64,000 nt of DNA from DATARH01 sp963705325. Its GTDB lineage: Bacteria > Pseudomonadota > Alphaproteobacteria > ATCC43930 > CGMCC-115725. Positions 43,740 through 52,029 of the stretch are shown one piece after another (within the stretch, counting starts at the first letter, position 1; each line of letters starts with the position of its first letter). The notes under the pieces were generated by a model that was given only the letters and a program-made list of their open reading frames with translations, ran no database searches and was not told where the DNA came from. The position numbers and the translations under genes were made by a program. The stretch is from the NCBI GenBank assembly GCA_963705325.1, contig OY970069.1:2108001-2172000 (forward strand), given 5' to 3'.

Positions 43740-44333
43740 TCAGGCGCTCAGCGTCCCCTTGGTCGAGGGCACCGCCCCGGCGCGGCGCGGGTCGATCTCG
43801 ACCGCTTGACGCAAGGCGCGCGCCAACCCCTTGAAGCACAATTCGACAATATGGTGATTGTTTTCACCGTAGATGTTCTCAACGTGCAGCGTCACCCCGG
43901 CCGATTGGGCAAAGGCCTGAAACCACTCCTTGAACAGCTCGGTGTCCATCTCGCCGAGCTTAGGCTTGGAGAAATTGACCTTCCAGATCAGATAGGGCCG
44001 GTTGGAACAGTCGAGGCTTACTCGGGTCAGGGTCTCGTCCATCGGGATCATCGCGCTGCCCCAGCGCTGAATGCCGGCACGGTCGCCGAGCGCCTTCGCC
44101 ACGGCGCCGCCGATCACGTAGCCGGTGTCCTCGGTGGTGTGATGGAAGTCGATGTGCAGATCACCTTTCGCCTCGATCATGATGTCGATGAGGCTGTGGC
44201 GCGCCAGTTGGTCGAGCATGTGGTCGAGAAAGCCAATGCCGGTCGCGATCTTGCTGGCGCCGGTGCCGTCGAGATCGACGCGGCCCTTGATCTGGGTTTC
44301 CTTGGTGTTGCGTTCGACCGTCGCGACGCGCAC
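43740..44333 (-). CDS. hisB: Imidazoleglycerol-phosphate dehydratase
   Basis: A 197-aa single-domain HisB (no phosphatase domain), as in most non-enteric bacteria. It dehydrates IGP to imidazole acetol phosphate. Metal-binding His clusters are visible in GFLDHMLDQLARHS, IDFHHTTEDTGYVIG and NNHHIVELCFKGLARAL. It starts with a GTG at 44333 and heads the his genes on the minus strand. Confidence 0.95.
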   Translation of the reverse strand: MRVATVERNTKETQIKGRVDLDGTGASKIATGIGFLDHMLDQLARHSLIDIMIEAKGDLHIDFHHTTEDTGYVIGGAVAKALGDRAGIQRWGSAMIPMDETLTRVSLDCSNRPYLIWKVNFSKPKLGEMDTELFKEWFQAFAQSAGVTLHVENIYGENNHHIVELCFKGLARALRQAVEIDPRRAGAVPSTKGTLSA

Positions 44334-44471
44334 CGCACTTCTCCCGATACCGATATTGGGGCAACAACCGCCGCCGGTCAGCGCACCGACATCTGCGCCG
44401 GTTTGTCGCGGGCGTCTTTTAATACGAACTGCCCGCCGGTGCCACTATCGCCGGGATCGGTGAACGCGCGG

Positions 44472-45594
44472 TTATGTCCGAGTGGCCTCGATTAACGCCG
44501 AGATCAGGCGATTGACCTCCGCCGCCTTTTCCATATGGGGGAGATGCCCTGCCGAGTCGAGGATATGGACCGGCACGCGCCCGGCCTGCGCTTCGCCATG
44601 CGCAACCGCGATGATTTTGTCCTCGCGCCCCCAGATAATCTGCACCGGCATTGTCAGCGAGCCGATGTCGAATTCTCTGGCGTTGCGCGCCGCCGGGAAA
44701 CCATTCGCCGGCGATTGCCGCGAGCGCCGCCGTGACGCCGTCGAGCCGTTTGTAGCGCAGCACGTCCTCCACCATCTGGCGGCTGACCAGTTCAGGGTCG
44801 TGGACGAGCATGCGCAACACCTCCTGCGCGTCGCGCCGCCGCTCCATCTTGACGAAGCCCTGGATGAAATCGCCGTTGATCTCTGACCCGAGCCCGGCGG
44901 GAGCGATCAGCGTCAGGCTCGCCACCCGGGTGGGTTGCGAAGCGGCGAACGACGCCGCGATCATGCCGCCCATCGAATGGCCGACGAGATGGACCCGGTC
45001 GACCCCAAGCGCCGCCAACACATGGTCGATATCGGCGGCGAACCCGGCGGCGTCGAGCGCGAAGTCCATGACCTTGGTCGAGCCGCCATGACCCGACAAA
45101 TCGGGTGCGATAGTCCGGTACTTCTCCGCGAGCGCCGGCTGGCTGAACATCCAGGTGTTGAGGTCGGCGCCAAAGCCGTGGACGAACACGATCGGCGGAT
45201 CGCCCGCGCCGAGGTCGAGATAGCGTAGCCGCTTGCCGCCGGCCTCCGTCTCGCGCGGCCCGGCGGCATCGCTCGCCGTGTCGTCCTCGTCGGCCGCCTC
45301 CGGCACCACAAAGCCTGCGACGAAGGCATCGATTTCGCCGTCTGCGGTTTCCGCCGGTGCGACCACCGCCAGCAATCCGCCGATCGGCAGCGTCGCGCCG
45401 GGCTTTGCGACGATGCGGCGCAAGGTGCCGGTCTCGCCCGCTTCCATCACATTGGTGATCTTCGGGGTCTCGATCTCCAACAATTCATCGCTCGGCGCGA
45501 CCGCGTCGCCTTCAGCCTTGAGCCATTCGAGGACCTTCCCCTCGGTCATGGTCAGGCCCCATTTGGGCATGGTGATCGCGGTGATCTGGCTCAT
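44472..45594 (-). pseudogene. acoC: Acetoin dehydrogenase E2-like (lipoyl + alpha/beta hydrolase), single-base frameshift
   Basis: The product has an N-terminal lipoyl domain with the lipoyl-lysine region IETPKITNVMEAGE, a linker, and an alpha/beta hydrolase with LVGHSMGGMIA, the AcoC architecture. From ATG 45594 the frame is normal up to AGEWFP. One extra base near 44694 then shifts it; the correct frame resumes as AARNAREFDIG and runs through IWGREDK and AGHLPHMEKAAE, containing the acid and base residues, to the stop at 44472. Read without correction, the C-terminus is scrambled and the catalytic Asp and His are lost. It closes the acoA-acoB-acoC operon. The lesion may be real or an assembly error. 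Confidence 0.85.
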
Positions 45595-45617
45595 TTTTCG
45601 GCTAATCCCAATAACGC

Positions 45618-45684
45618 CACCCCGGCGAAAACCGAGACCCATTTATCCGAGGCGCGCCCGGTTGAGGAATGGGCCCCGGGCGCG
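45618..45684. repeat. Degenerate relative of the REP-like inverted repeat
   Basis: The acoB-acoC spacer holds CACCCCGGCGAAAACCGAG and, later, ATGGGCCCCGGGCGCG. This matches the element at 13861-13938 with several mismatches and a weaker hairpin. It lies inside an operon spacer and may affect the relative level of acoC mRNA. Confidence 0.5.
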
Positions 45685-45688
45685 TCTT

Positions 45689-46702
45689 TCACTTCCCGTA
45701 CCCGTGCACCTCGCGCACCGCGGCGGCGATCTTCTCCGGGCTTGGGATGTAGAGTTTTTCGAGGTCGGGCGCGAATGGCACCGGGGTGTGCGGCGCGGTG
45801 ACCCGGCGGATCGGCGCCTTCAGCGCGTCGAACGCCTTATCGGCGACCAGCGCAGCGATGTCGGTGGCGATGCTGCACCTTGGTGTCGCCTCGTCGACGA
45901 TCACCAGCCGCCCGGTGCGCTCGACGCTCTCCAAGATCGTGTCCTCGTCCAAGGGTGAGGTGGTGCGCGGGTCGATCAGCTCGATCTCGATCCCGTCCTT
46001 TTCGAGTTCGTCGGCCGCGGTGTTCGCGTAATGCACCATGCGCGCGAGCGCGACCACGGTCACATCGTCGCCGTCGCGCACCACATTCGCCTCGCCAAAT
46101 GGGATCGTGTACGGCTCGTCCGGCACTTCGGCGCGCAGATCGTACATCAGCTTGTGCTCGCAGAAGATCACCGGGTCGTCGTCGCGGATCGCCTGGATCA
46201 GCAAGCCCTTGGCGTCATAGGCGTTCGACGGCACGACGCATTTCAGCCCCGGCACCGCCGTGAAGATGCCGTATGGGCTCTGCGAGTGTTGCGCGGCGGC
46301 GCTGCGTCCCGCGCCGACCATCGTGCGGATCACCAGCGGGGTCTTGGCCTTGCCGCCGAACATATAGCGGAACTTGGCCGCTTGATTGAAAATCTGGTCG
46401 AAGCAGACGCCGAAAAAGTCGCTGAACATCAATTCCGCGACGGGCCGCAACCCGGTGACGGCGGCGCCGGCGGCGGCGCCCATGATCGCCAACTCGGTGA
46501 TCGGCGTGTCGATCACCCGCGCCTCGCCGAATTCGCCGATCAACCCCTTGGTGACGCCGAGCACGCCGCCATAGGCGTCGCGCTGGCCTTCGCTGCCGGC
46601 GCCTCCCGCCACGTCCTCGCCGATGACGATAATCGTCGGGTCGCGGCGCATCTCCTGGGCGAGCGCCTCGTTCAGCGCTTGGCGTATTGATTTCTGTGGC
46701 AT
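45689..46702 (-). CDS. acoB: 2-oxo acid/acetoin dehydrogenase E1 component, beta subunit
   Basis: A 337-aa TPP-dependent E1 beta subunit. It has IVIGEDVAGGAGSEGQRDA with the TPP-binding Glu, GSEG-type loops, the PP-site FFGVCFDQIFNQAAKFRY, and the C-terminal GRLVIVDEATP swivel region. With acoA it forms the E1 heterotetramer that attacks acetoin or a 2-oxo acid and passes the acyl or hydroxyethyl group to E2 lipoate. It lies 12 bp after acoA. E3 is not in the window. A 2-oxo acid dehydrogenase with another substrate is possible. Confidence 0.93.
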   Translation of the reverse strand: MPQKSIRQALNEALAQEMRRDPTIIVIGEDVAGGAGSEGQRDAYGGVLGVTKGLIGEFGEARVIDTPITELAIMGAAAGAAVTGLRPVAELMFSDFFGVCFDQIFNQAAKFRYMFGGKAKTPLVIRTMVGAGRSAAAQHSQSPYGIFTAVPGLKCVVPSNAYDAKGLLIQAIRDDDPVIFCEHKLMYDLRAEVPDEPYTIPFGEANVVRDGDDVTVVALARMVHYANTAADELEKDGIEIELIDPRTTSPLDEDTILESVERTGRLVIVDEATPRCSIATDIAALVADKAFDALKAPIRRVTAPHTPVPFAPDLEKLYIPSPEKIAAAVREVHGYGK

Positions 46703-46714
46703 AGAGGACCTTGC

Positions 46715-47689
46715 CTAATACGAGACGTAAACGTCGGTGAGGAGCTGTGACGCGTCGGGCAACTCGGCGACTCGCGCGTCCACGATCGCCCGGTCGACCA
46801 GCGCCGCGACCTCGGCGTCGATCGCGTCGAGCGCGTCCGCTTCGAGCAGCGCCGCCTCGGAAACCCGCGCGCGGAAGTGCTTCAGACAATCGCGTTGCTC
46901 GCGCAAATTCTTGACCTCGTCCTTGCCGCGATAGAGCTGCGCGTCGCCCGAATGGTGGCCGTAGAAGCGGCAGGTATCGACCTCGATCGCCGAGGGCCCG
47001 CCCCCCGATCGCGCGCGTTCGATCGCCTCGCCTGCCGCGTCGTGCACCTCGAAGAAATTGTCGCCGTTGACCTTGACCGCGGGCATGCCGAACCCGGCGG
47101 CGCGGCCGGCGATGTCGCGGCTGCCGCAGTGATAGGAAAAGCCGGTGCCCTCGCCGTACTGGTTGTTCTCGAACACGAAGACCGCCGGCAGCTGCAGCAC
47201 CACGGCCATGTTGAGCGCCTCGAAGGTGGTGCCCTGGTTCGACGCGCCGTCGCCCGAGAAGCACACCGCGACATGCCCGTTGCCGAGCGTCTTGGCGGTC
47301 AGCGCCGCGCCCACCACCAGCGGCGGGCCGCCGCCGACAATGCCGTTGGCGCCGAGCATGCCCTGGTCGAGATCGGCGATGTGCATCGACCCGCCCTTGC
47401 CGCTGCACAGCCCGCCCTTCTTGGCGAACAGCTCCTTCATCATTCCCCCGACATCGCAGCCCTTGGCGATCGAGTGGCCGTGACCGCGATGCGTGCTGGC
47501 AATGTAGTCTTTCGGCCCGAGGTGCTGGCACACCCCGACCGCCGAAGCCTCCTCGCCGGCGTAGAGATGGACAAAGCCGGGGATGCCGCCCTTGGAGAAC
47601 TCCTCCTGTACCCGCTCCTCGAAGCGGCGGATCGTCGCCATTGAGCGATAGGCGCGAATGAGGTCGTCGCGGTTCAATTGTGTCGGCAT
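46715..47689 (-). CDS. acoA: 2-oxo acid/acetoin dehydrogenase E1 component, alpha subunit
   Basis: A 324-aa TPP-dependent E1 alpha subunit. The TPP motif is FSGDGASNQGTTFEALN ending in FENNQYGEG, with GGKGGSMH-like GKGGSMHIAD and the STHRGHGH loop before it. The phosphorylation-loop segment YGHHSGDAQ is typical of the acetoin/pyruvate group. ATG 47689 is chosen for the normal N-terminus LNRDDLIRAYRSMATIRRFE. It is the first gene of the operon; a REP-like inverted repeat sits just upstream of it. Confidence 0.93.
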   Translation of the reverse strand: MPTQLNRDDLIRAYRSMATIRRFEERVQEEFSKGGIPGFVHLYAGEEASAVGVCQHLGPKDYIASTHRGHGHSIAKGCDVGGMMKELFAKKGGLCSGKGGSMHIADLDQGMLGANGIVGGGPPLVVGAALTAKTLGNGHVAVCFSGDGASNQGTTFEALNMAVVLQLPAVFVFENNQYGEGTGFSYHCGSRDIAGRAAGFGMPAVKVNGDNFFEVHDAAGEAIERARSGGGPSAIEVDTCRFYGHHSGDAQLYRGKDEVKNLREQRDCLKHFRARVSEAALLEADALDAIDAEVAALVDRAIVDARVAELPDASQLLTDVYVSY

Positions 47690-47710
47690 GCGTTTCCCTT
47701 CAATCGGGCT

Positions 47711-47795
47711 GTCATTGCGAGCGCAGCGACGCAATCTGGCCCCGAGTTCGTGCTCCGTCGAGATTGCTTCGTCGCCTGTGGCTCCTCGCAATGAC
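47711..47795. repeat. Inverted repeat of the TCATTGCGAG type
   Basis: The left arm (47711-47737) and right arm (47761-47795) share GTCATTGCGAG and AGATTGC/GTCGC blocks in opposite orientation and can fold into a long interrupted hairpin. Similar palindromes are common between genes in alphaproteobacteria. It lies between the amidohydrolase and acoA, read in the same direction, and may end the upstream message. Confidence 0.65.
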
Positions 47796-47803
47796 GATGT
47801 CGG

Positions 47804-48916
47804 CTACGCGTCGAAGCCGTAAAGTCTGGCGGCGTTGCCGCGGGTGATCTTGAAGCGGTCCTCGGGCGTCGCGCTTTTGAAGTCGCGTTCGACGACCTCT
47901 TGCGAATGCGGCCAAGACGACGCCTGGTGCGGGTAGTCGCTTGACCACATCATGCGGTCGACGCCGATAAAGTCACGGTTCGCCACCCCGACAAAGTCGT
48001 CGATATAGGTCGCCCACATCTGGCGGCGGAAATATTCGCTTGGGCGTAGCTTTTGGGTGAACCCCGCCGCGGCACGCGACCGCTCGGCGACCCGGTCCAT
48101 GCGCTGCAGATAATAGGGGATCCAGCCGACATTGTTCTCGGCCGAGACGATCTGTAGCTTGGGGAAACGGTCAAGCACGCCGGAGAAGATCAGCACGCTG
48201 AAGGTCTTCTCGACCTCGTAGCCGAGCACGGTGGTGCGCATGTAGCGCTCGCCCCAGTTCCACTGGCTCTCGACCCCCATGCCGGTGATCGCGTGGAGGC
48301 TGATCGGCATTTTCATCTCTTCCGCCGCGGCCCAGAACGGGTCGTAGATTTCGGAGCTGTAGGGCCGGTCCTGCGGCGGCGAGCACCAGATCATCGCACC
48401 CTTCAAGCCCATCTTGGCGCAGCGCTCGAGCTCCTTTGCGCCGGCCTTAGGGTCGTAAAGCGAGATCATCGCCAGACCCGCCATCTTCCTCGGGGCGTAA
48501 GCGACGAACTCGGCCAGCCAATCATTGTAGGCGCGGAAGCAATCGGCTTGCAGGCCGGCATCCTTGAGCCAGAAGATGCGGAAGCCGAGCGTGGTGTAGA
48601 GGACGTCGGCCTCGACCCCGTCGAGCGCGTTGTCCTTCATCCGCTCTTCCGGGTTCCAGCCGCCGGGCCGCGCATCGGCATAGGTCGCCTTGGTGAGAAA
48701 CTCCTTCAGTTCCTCCGGGCTCTTGCCGGCGCCGAGGCCGATCCCGATCGGATGCGGCGCGTGGCCCTCGTAGAGGAACTAGGCGCCCGGTTTGTCCGGC
48801 AGGTCGATCGCGAGGCGCGGCGCCCGGTCGCGGTATTTCTTGTCGACACGGCTTGTCCACAGATCCGGTGGCTCGCTGACATGCGAATCGGCGGAGATCA
48901 GCTTATAGTCTGTCAT
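47804..48916 (-). pseudogene. Amidohydrolase-2 family protein with in-frame amber stop
   Basis: The full frame runs from an ATG at 48916, with GGGAGG upstream, to the stop at 47804 and would encode ~370 aa. It begins YKLISADSHVSEPPDLW, typical of the amidohydrolase-2 family, but is broken by TAG at 48779-48781 after LPDKPGA and before FLYEGHAPHPIG. The position is often Trp in relatives, so one base change (TGG to TAG) explains it. After the stop the frame continues through LYTTLGFRIFWL, SLHAITGM, PKLQIVSAENNVGWIPYYL and WSSDYPHQASSWPHS. An internal ATG at 48640 could give a 278-aa fragment lacking the first metal-site residues. It is a paralogue of the genes at 12714 and 49640. Confidence 0.8.
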
Positions 48917-49169
48917 CGGCGCGCCTCCCTTGCTGAGCCGTGCGGCCTGTCAGTGGAAGCCTGCGTGCAGGCAAGCCCGCCGCAACCGCATCGCTTGCCG
49001 TCATCTTGCAGCGTTTGTGCGGCCGGTTCCATGGCTTTCGAAACGAAAAGGCCGTCATCACGAAGCTGCGATTTCGCGTTCGGATTTCCCAGTGGCATCG
49101 TAGCGTCCGGTAACGCGATCAAATTTCCGTGAGCTCTGCTAGGCTGCCCGACGGGTAGGGGAGTGGGTG

Positions 49170-49643
49170 ATGGAAGAGCCGACCGTGTTCCTCAGCCGGT
49201 TGATCGGCCTCGTGGCGCTCATTGTCGCCGTGCCGATGGTGATCGATAAGCCGTCGATGTTGGCGACCTTCGGCCTCCTCGTTCAAGACCGCGGCCTGTT
49301 GCTGGTTCTCGGTATTGCCAGCGTCGTCGCCGGCGCGGCGATCGTGTTGCTCCACAATGTGTGGAACAAGGGGCTGTGGCCGCTCGTCGTGACGCTGTGC
49401 GGCTGGGCGCTGCTGCTACGCGGCGTGCTGGTCCTGTTTTTGCCCGCCGATATCCTAAGCAGCTGGCTCGCCGCGCTGCACGTCGCCGATTACTTCTATG
49501 TCTACGCGGCCGTCCCGCTGCTGATCGGCGCGTATCTGTGCTTCCGCGGGTTTACCGTGACATCGGTTCCGGCCAAGGCTCCGCCGCCGCAACCCATCGC
49601 CAAGCCGCAGGGCCCCGCGCGCCGCCCGCGCCGGCGGCGCTAG
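49170..49643 (+). CDS. Predicted membrane protein, unknown
   Basis: A 157-aa protein with four hydrophobic segments (for example SRLIGLVALIVAVPMVI, LLLVLGIASVVAGAAIVLL, LVVTLCGWALLLRGVLVLFL and YAAVPLLIGAYLCF) and a basic Pro-rich tail ending RRPRRRR. The helix pattern suggests a small unannotated integral membrane protein. The start is ATG 49170 or the GTG at 49167. Its 3' end overlaps the end of the amidohydrolase gene on the other strand by 4 bp. The 253-bp spacer before it holds no gene and carries the promoter of the upstream minus-strand gene. Confidence 0.65.
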   Translation: MEEPTVFLSRLIGLVALIVAVPMVIDKPSMLATFGLLVQDRGLLLVLGIASVVAGAAIVLLHNVWNKGLWPLVVTLCGWALLLRGVLVLFLPADILSSWLAALHVADYFYVYAAVPLLIGAYLCFRGFTVTSVPAKAPPPQPIAKPQGPARRPRRRR

Positions 49644-50815
49644 GCGTCGAGCTTGAAGAACTTCACCGCGTTGCCGGCCCAGATCTTGTCGCGCTCGACG
49701 ACGGGGACGTTCTCGTAGATCTCGTCGATGATCGGGCGCGAGTTCGGCCATTCGTTCTCGATATGCGGGAAGTCGGTGGCGAACATGATGTGGTCGACCC
49801 CGACATGGTGGCGCATTTCGACCGCGACCCGCTCGTATTGCACGCTGAAATAGATGTTCTCGCGCACATAGGTGGCGGGCAGTTCCTTCAGCGGCTTGAA
49901 GCCGAGCATGTCCTCGGCCCAGTTGAGATGGCGCTTGTACCAGAGGTCCATGTGTTCGAGCCAAAACGGGACCCAGCCGAGCCGGGTCTCGGCGAAGAAC
50001 ACTTTGAGCTTGGGGAAGCGCTCGAACACGCCGCTGAGCACCAATTGCGCCATCCCGATCGACGGCGGCAGCCCGAAATTGACCAGCCATTCGAGGAACG
50101 GCCGGCGCAGCCGCGCCATCACCACCGGGTCTTCCTTGGGGTATTTCATCGTCGGCTGGTTGGCGCGCGCCCCGGTGCGGTAGAGCTGGACGTGCACCGT
50201 CACCGCCATGTCGAGGTCGAGCGCGGCCGCCCAGAACCGGTCGTCCTCCGGCGTCGGATACCCCTTGGCGTTCGGCAGCGCGCCGAGCAGCACGCCCTTC
50301 AGCCCCAGTTTCTTGCAGTGCTTCATCTCGGCGATCGCGTCGTCGACATTGGTGATCGGGATCACCCCCATGCCGATCAGCCGGTCGGGTGCGACCGCGC
50401 AATATTCCTCGCCGAGCCAGTCGTTGTAGCCGCGGATGACCGCCTTATAGACCTCGTCATGCGCGATGTTGCGCCAGAACACCGGCCCGGCGACCATCGC
50501 CGCGAACAGCACCTCGGCGTCCATCCCGTCCTGGTCCTGCTCGCGGACCCGCTGCGCGGGGCCGCCGGTGCCCGCGGCGTCGGCGACCTTGAGGCCGAAG
50601 GGCGTCCATGTCCCTTCAGCACGCCCGGCGCGCAGATCGAGGAAATTGGCTTCGAGCAGCGGTTGCCCTTCGATCATCAGCGCGTCGCCACCATCGGGCA
50701 GGTGGATCGTGTGCGGCGCGCGGTCGCGGTATTTCTCCGGCACGCGATGAATCCAGCGCTCGGGCGGGACTTCGAGATGTCCGTCCGACGACATCAATCT
50801 GTATTGCCGCGCCAT
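49640..50815 (-). CDS. Amidohydrolase-2 family (ACMSD-like) metal-dependent hydrolase/decarboxylase
   Basis: A 391-aa intact TIM-barrel protein of the same family as the genes at 12714 and 47804. It has the N-terminal LMSSDGHLEVPPERW (Asp-x-His position), the metal-region AVTVHVQLY, FERFPKLKVFFAETRLGWVP, and the Asp-containing MFATDFPHIENEWPNSR. It is the last gene of a five-gene minus-strand run with two ferredoxins and two ferritin-like proteins. It may hydrolyse or decarboxylate the product of that oxygenase. The substrate is unknown. Confidence 0.88.
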   Translation of the reverse strand: MARQYRLMSSDGHLEVPPERWIHRVPEKYRDRAPHTIHLPDGGDALMIEGQPLLEANFLDLRAGRAEGTWTPFGLKVADAAGTGGPAQRVREQDQDGMDAEVLFAAMVAGPVFWRNIAHDEVYKAVIRGYNDWLGEEYCAVAPDRLIGMGVIPITNVDDAIAEMKHCKKLGLKGVLLGALPNAKGYPTPEDDRFWAAALDLDMAVTVHVQLYRTGARANQPTMKYPKEDPVVMARLRRPFLEWLVNFGLPPSIGMAQLVLSGVFERFPKLKVFFAETRLGWVPFWLEHMDLWYKRHLNWAEDMLGFKPLKELPATYVRENIYFSVQYERVAVEMRHHVGVDHIMFATDFPHIENEWPNSRPIIDEIYENVPVVERDKIWAGNAVKFFKLDA

Positions 50816-50837
50816 CGCTCTCTCCTCGCCTCAATCC

Positions 50838-51033
50838 TCAGGAGGCGTATTCCATCAGCGCGCCGGGCGCCGGGCAATAGTCGAGGCATTCGCCGCAGCC
50901 GGTGCACTTCTCGGGGATCACCTCGTAGAGGTGCCGCGGCTCCAGCAACGTCGGCCGGATTGCCGAACTCGTCGCACACCTCGCGGCACAGCCCGCAGGA
51001 ATTGCACGGCGGCGCCTCGATGCGGACCTTCAC
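50838..51033 (-). pseudogene. 2x[4Fe-4S] ferredoxin, single-base frameshift
   Basis: From ATG 51033 the product starts MKVRIEAPPCNSCGLCREVC, with C10, C13, C16 and C20 of one cluster. After CDE, about base 50965, an extra base shifts the frame. The correct frame resumes as SAIRPTLLEPRHLYEVIPEKC and holds the second cluster motif CTGCGECLDYCP, ending at 50838. Uncorrected, the frame runs to 50794 and loses the second cluster. The gene lies 7 bp from the ferritin-like gene at 51041 and 22 bp from the amidohydrolase. It is an electron carrier for the neighbouring diiron proteins by context. Confidence 0.8.
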
Positions 51034-51040
51034 GACGCCC

Positions 51041-51760
51041 TCACTTAATCCCGCCGATCTGATACGTCAGGTAGCCGAGCGCATCCTCGACATGACGCTG
51101 CGACGTCTCATCGGTGCAGTAGAAATCGAGCTGGAACTTGCCTTCCATGAAGTGCATCAGCTCTTCGTCCTGCTGCGACAAGTGCTCGTGTCGCACCAGC
51201 GGATCGTCGACCAGCGACAGATACGCCATGATGCCGATGCAGGCATTGGCCTCGGTGTAATAGTTCTGTGCCGCGCGGGCCAGCGGGTGGATGTGCGGGA
51301 ACATCATCGACAGCCCGAAATAGGCCGGGAGCGGCTGTTGGTTGGCATCGGCGATTTCCATCAGCTCGCGTTCGTCCTTGACCCAGCCTTTGCCGAGCAG
51401 CACGTCGGCGTGCAGCTTCGAGTGCTTGCACTCGTCCCAGATCTGGCGGGCGCGCATGCGCTGCAGGTCGATGTATTTCTCCTGATCGGCGAGTGAGACC
51501 GACAGCAGCTGGGCCGACATCTGCTTGATCGACATATGCACGCCTTCGGCCGCGTAGCCGCGCAGTGCGTGCGCCTTTTTCCAGGCTTCGTCGTTGGTCT
51601 TCAGCTCCTCCTCGATATCGCCCAAGGTGCGAGCGAGGTTGATCTCCCAACCTTTGATGCAGCGATCGCGAGTGATCTTGAGGCGGAAATCGGCGCCGGG
51701 CGCGCCGGGCATCGTCGGCCACACCCATTTGTCGAGGAATTCTTCGAGGAGCGCGTGCAT
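51041..51760 (-). CDS. Ferritin-like diiron protein, unassigned
   Basis: A 239-aa all-helical protein of the ferritin-like superfamily. Candidate diiron ligands are E110-x2-H113 (in IWDECKHSKLH), E170 in the third long helix (QNYYTEANACIG) and E200-x2-H203 (in QQDEELMHFMEG), the spacing of carboxylate-bridged diiron oxidases and oxygenases. The first helix ligand is less clear. It lies between two ferredoxins, 7 and 12 bp away, and near a second ferritin-like gene. I recognise no named family; an oxygenase or oxidase is the best guess, by fold and neighbours. Confidence 0.75.
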   Translation of the reverse strand: MHALLEEFLDKWVWPTMPGAPGADFRLKITRDRCIKGWEINLARTLGDIEEELKTNDEAWKKAHALRGYAAEGVHMSIKQMSAQLLSVSLADQEKYIDLQRMRARQIWDECKHSKLHADVLLGKGWVKDERELMEIADANQQPLPAYFGLSMMFPHIHPLARAAQNYYTEANACIGIMAYLSLVDDPLVRHEHLSQQDEELMHFMEGKFQLDFYCTDETSQRHVEDALGYLTYQIGGIK

Positions 51761-51772
51761 AGGGTTCCTCCT

Positions 51773-52018
51773 CTAGCTCTGCCACGCTTCGAGCGGCGGC
51801 GGGACCATCGATCGGCCGGTCTCGATCTCGACGATCGAGCCGGCGGCCGGGCAATACATGAGGCAGGCGGTGCAGCCGGGATAGGTGCAGGCATCCGGGT
51901 CGATCTCGATGCGGTGCAGCGGCTCCAGCGCGACATAGACCGCGTTGATGTCGAGCTCGCGGCAGACGATGTAGCACATGCGGCATTCGGTGCAGCGGTC
52001 ATGGTCGACCTTGAGCAT
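51773..52018 (-). CDS. 2x[4Fe-4S] ferredoxin
   Basis: An 81-aa bacterial-type ferredoxin with two cluster motifs: C9-x2-C12-x2-C15-x3-C19 (RCTECRMCYIVC), then C44-x4-C49-x2-C52-x3-C56 (CTYPGCTACLMYCP). The four-residue gap in the second motif is wider than the usual two. The start is ATG 52018. It is 11 bp after the ferritin-like gene at 52030 and 12 bp before the one at 51041, so all are one operon. It probably delivers electrons to the diiron proteins. Confidence 0.88.
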   Translation of the reverse strand: MLKVDHDRCTECRMCYIVCRELDINAVYVALEPLHRIEIDPDACTYPGCTACLMYCPAAGSIVEIETGRSMVPPPLEAWQS

Positions 52019-52029
52019 GGCTCGCTCCC

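Noticed and set aside
49361..51496. A 711-codon frame opposite the amidohydrolase/ferredoxin/ferritin-like genes
   Set aside because: It covers several well-supported minus-strand genes with recognisable motifs; its own product is His/Arg/Val-rich with no family signature.
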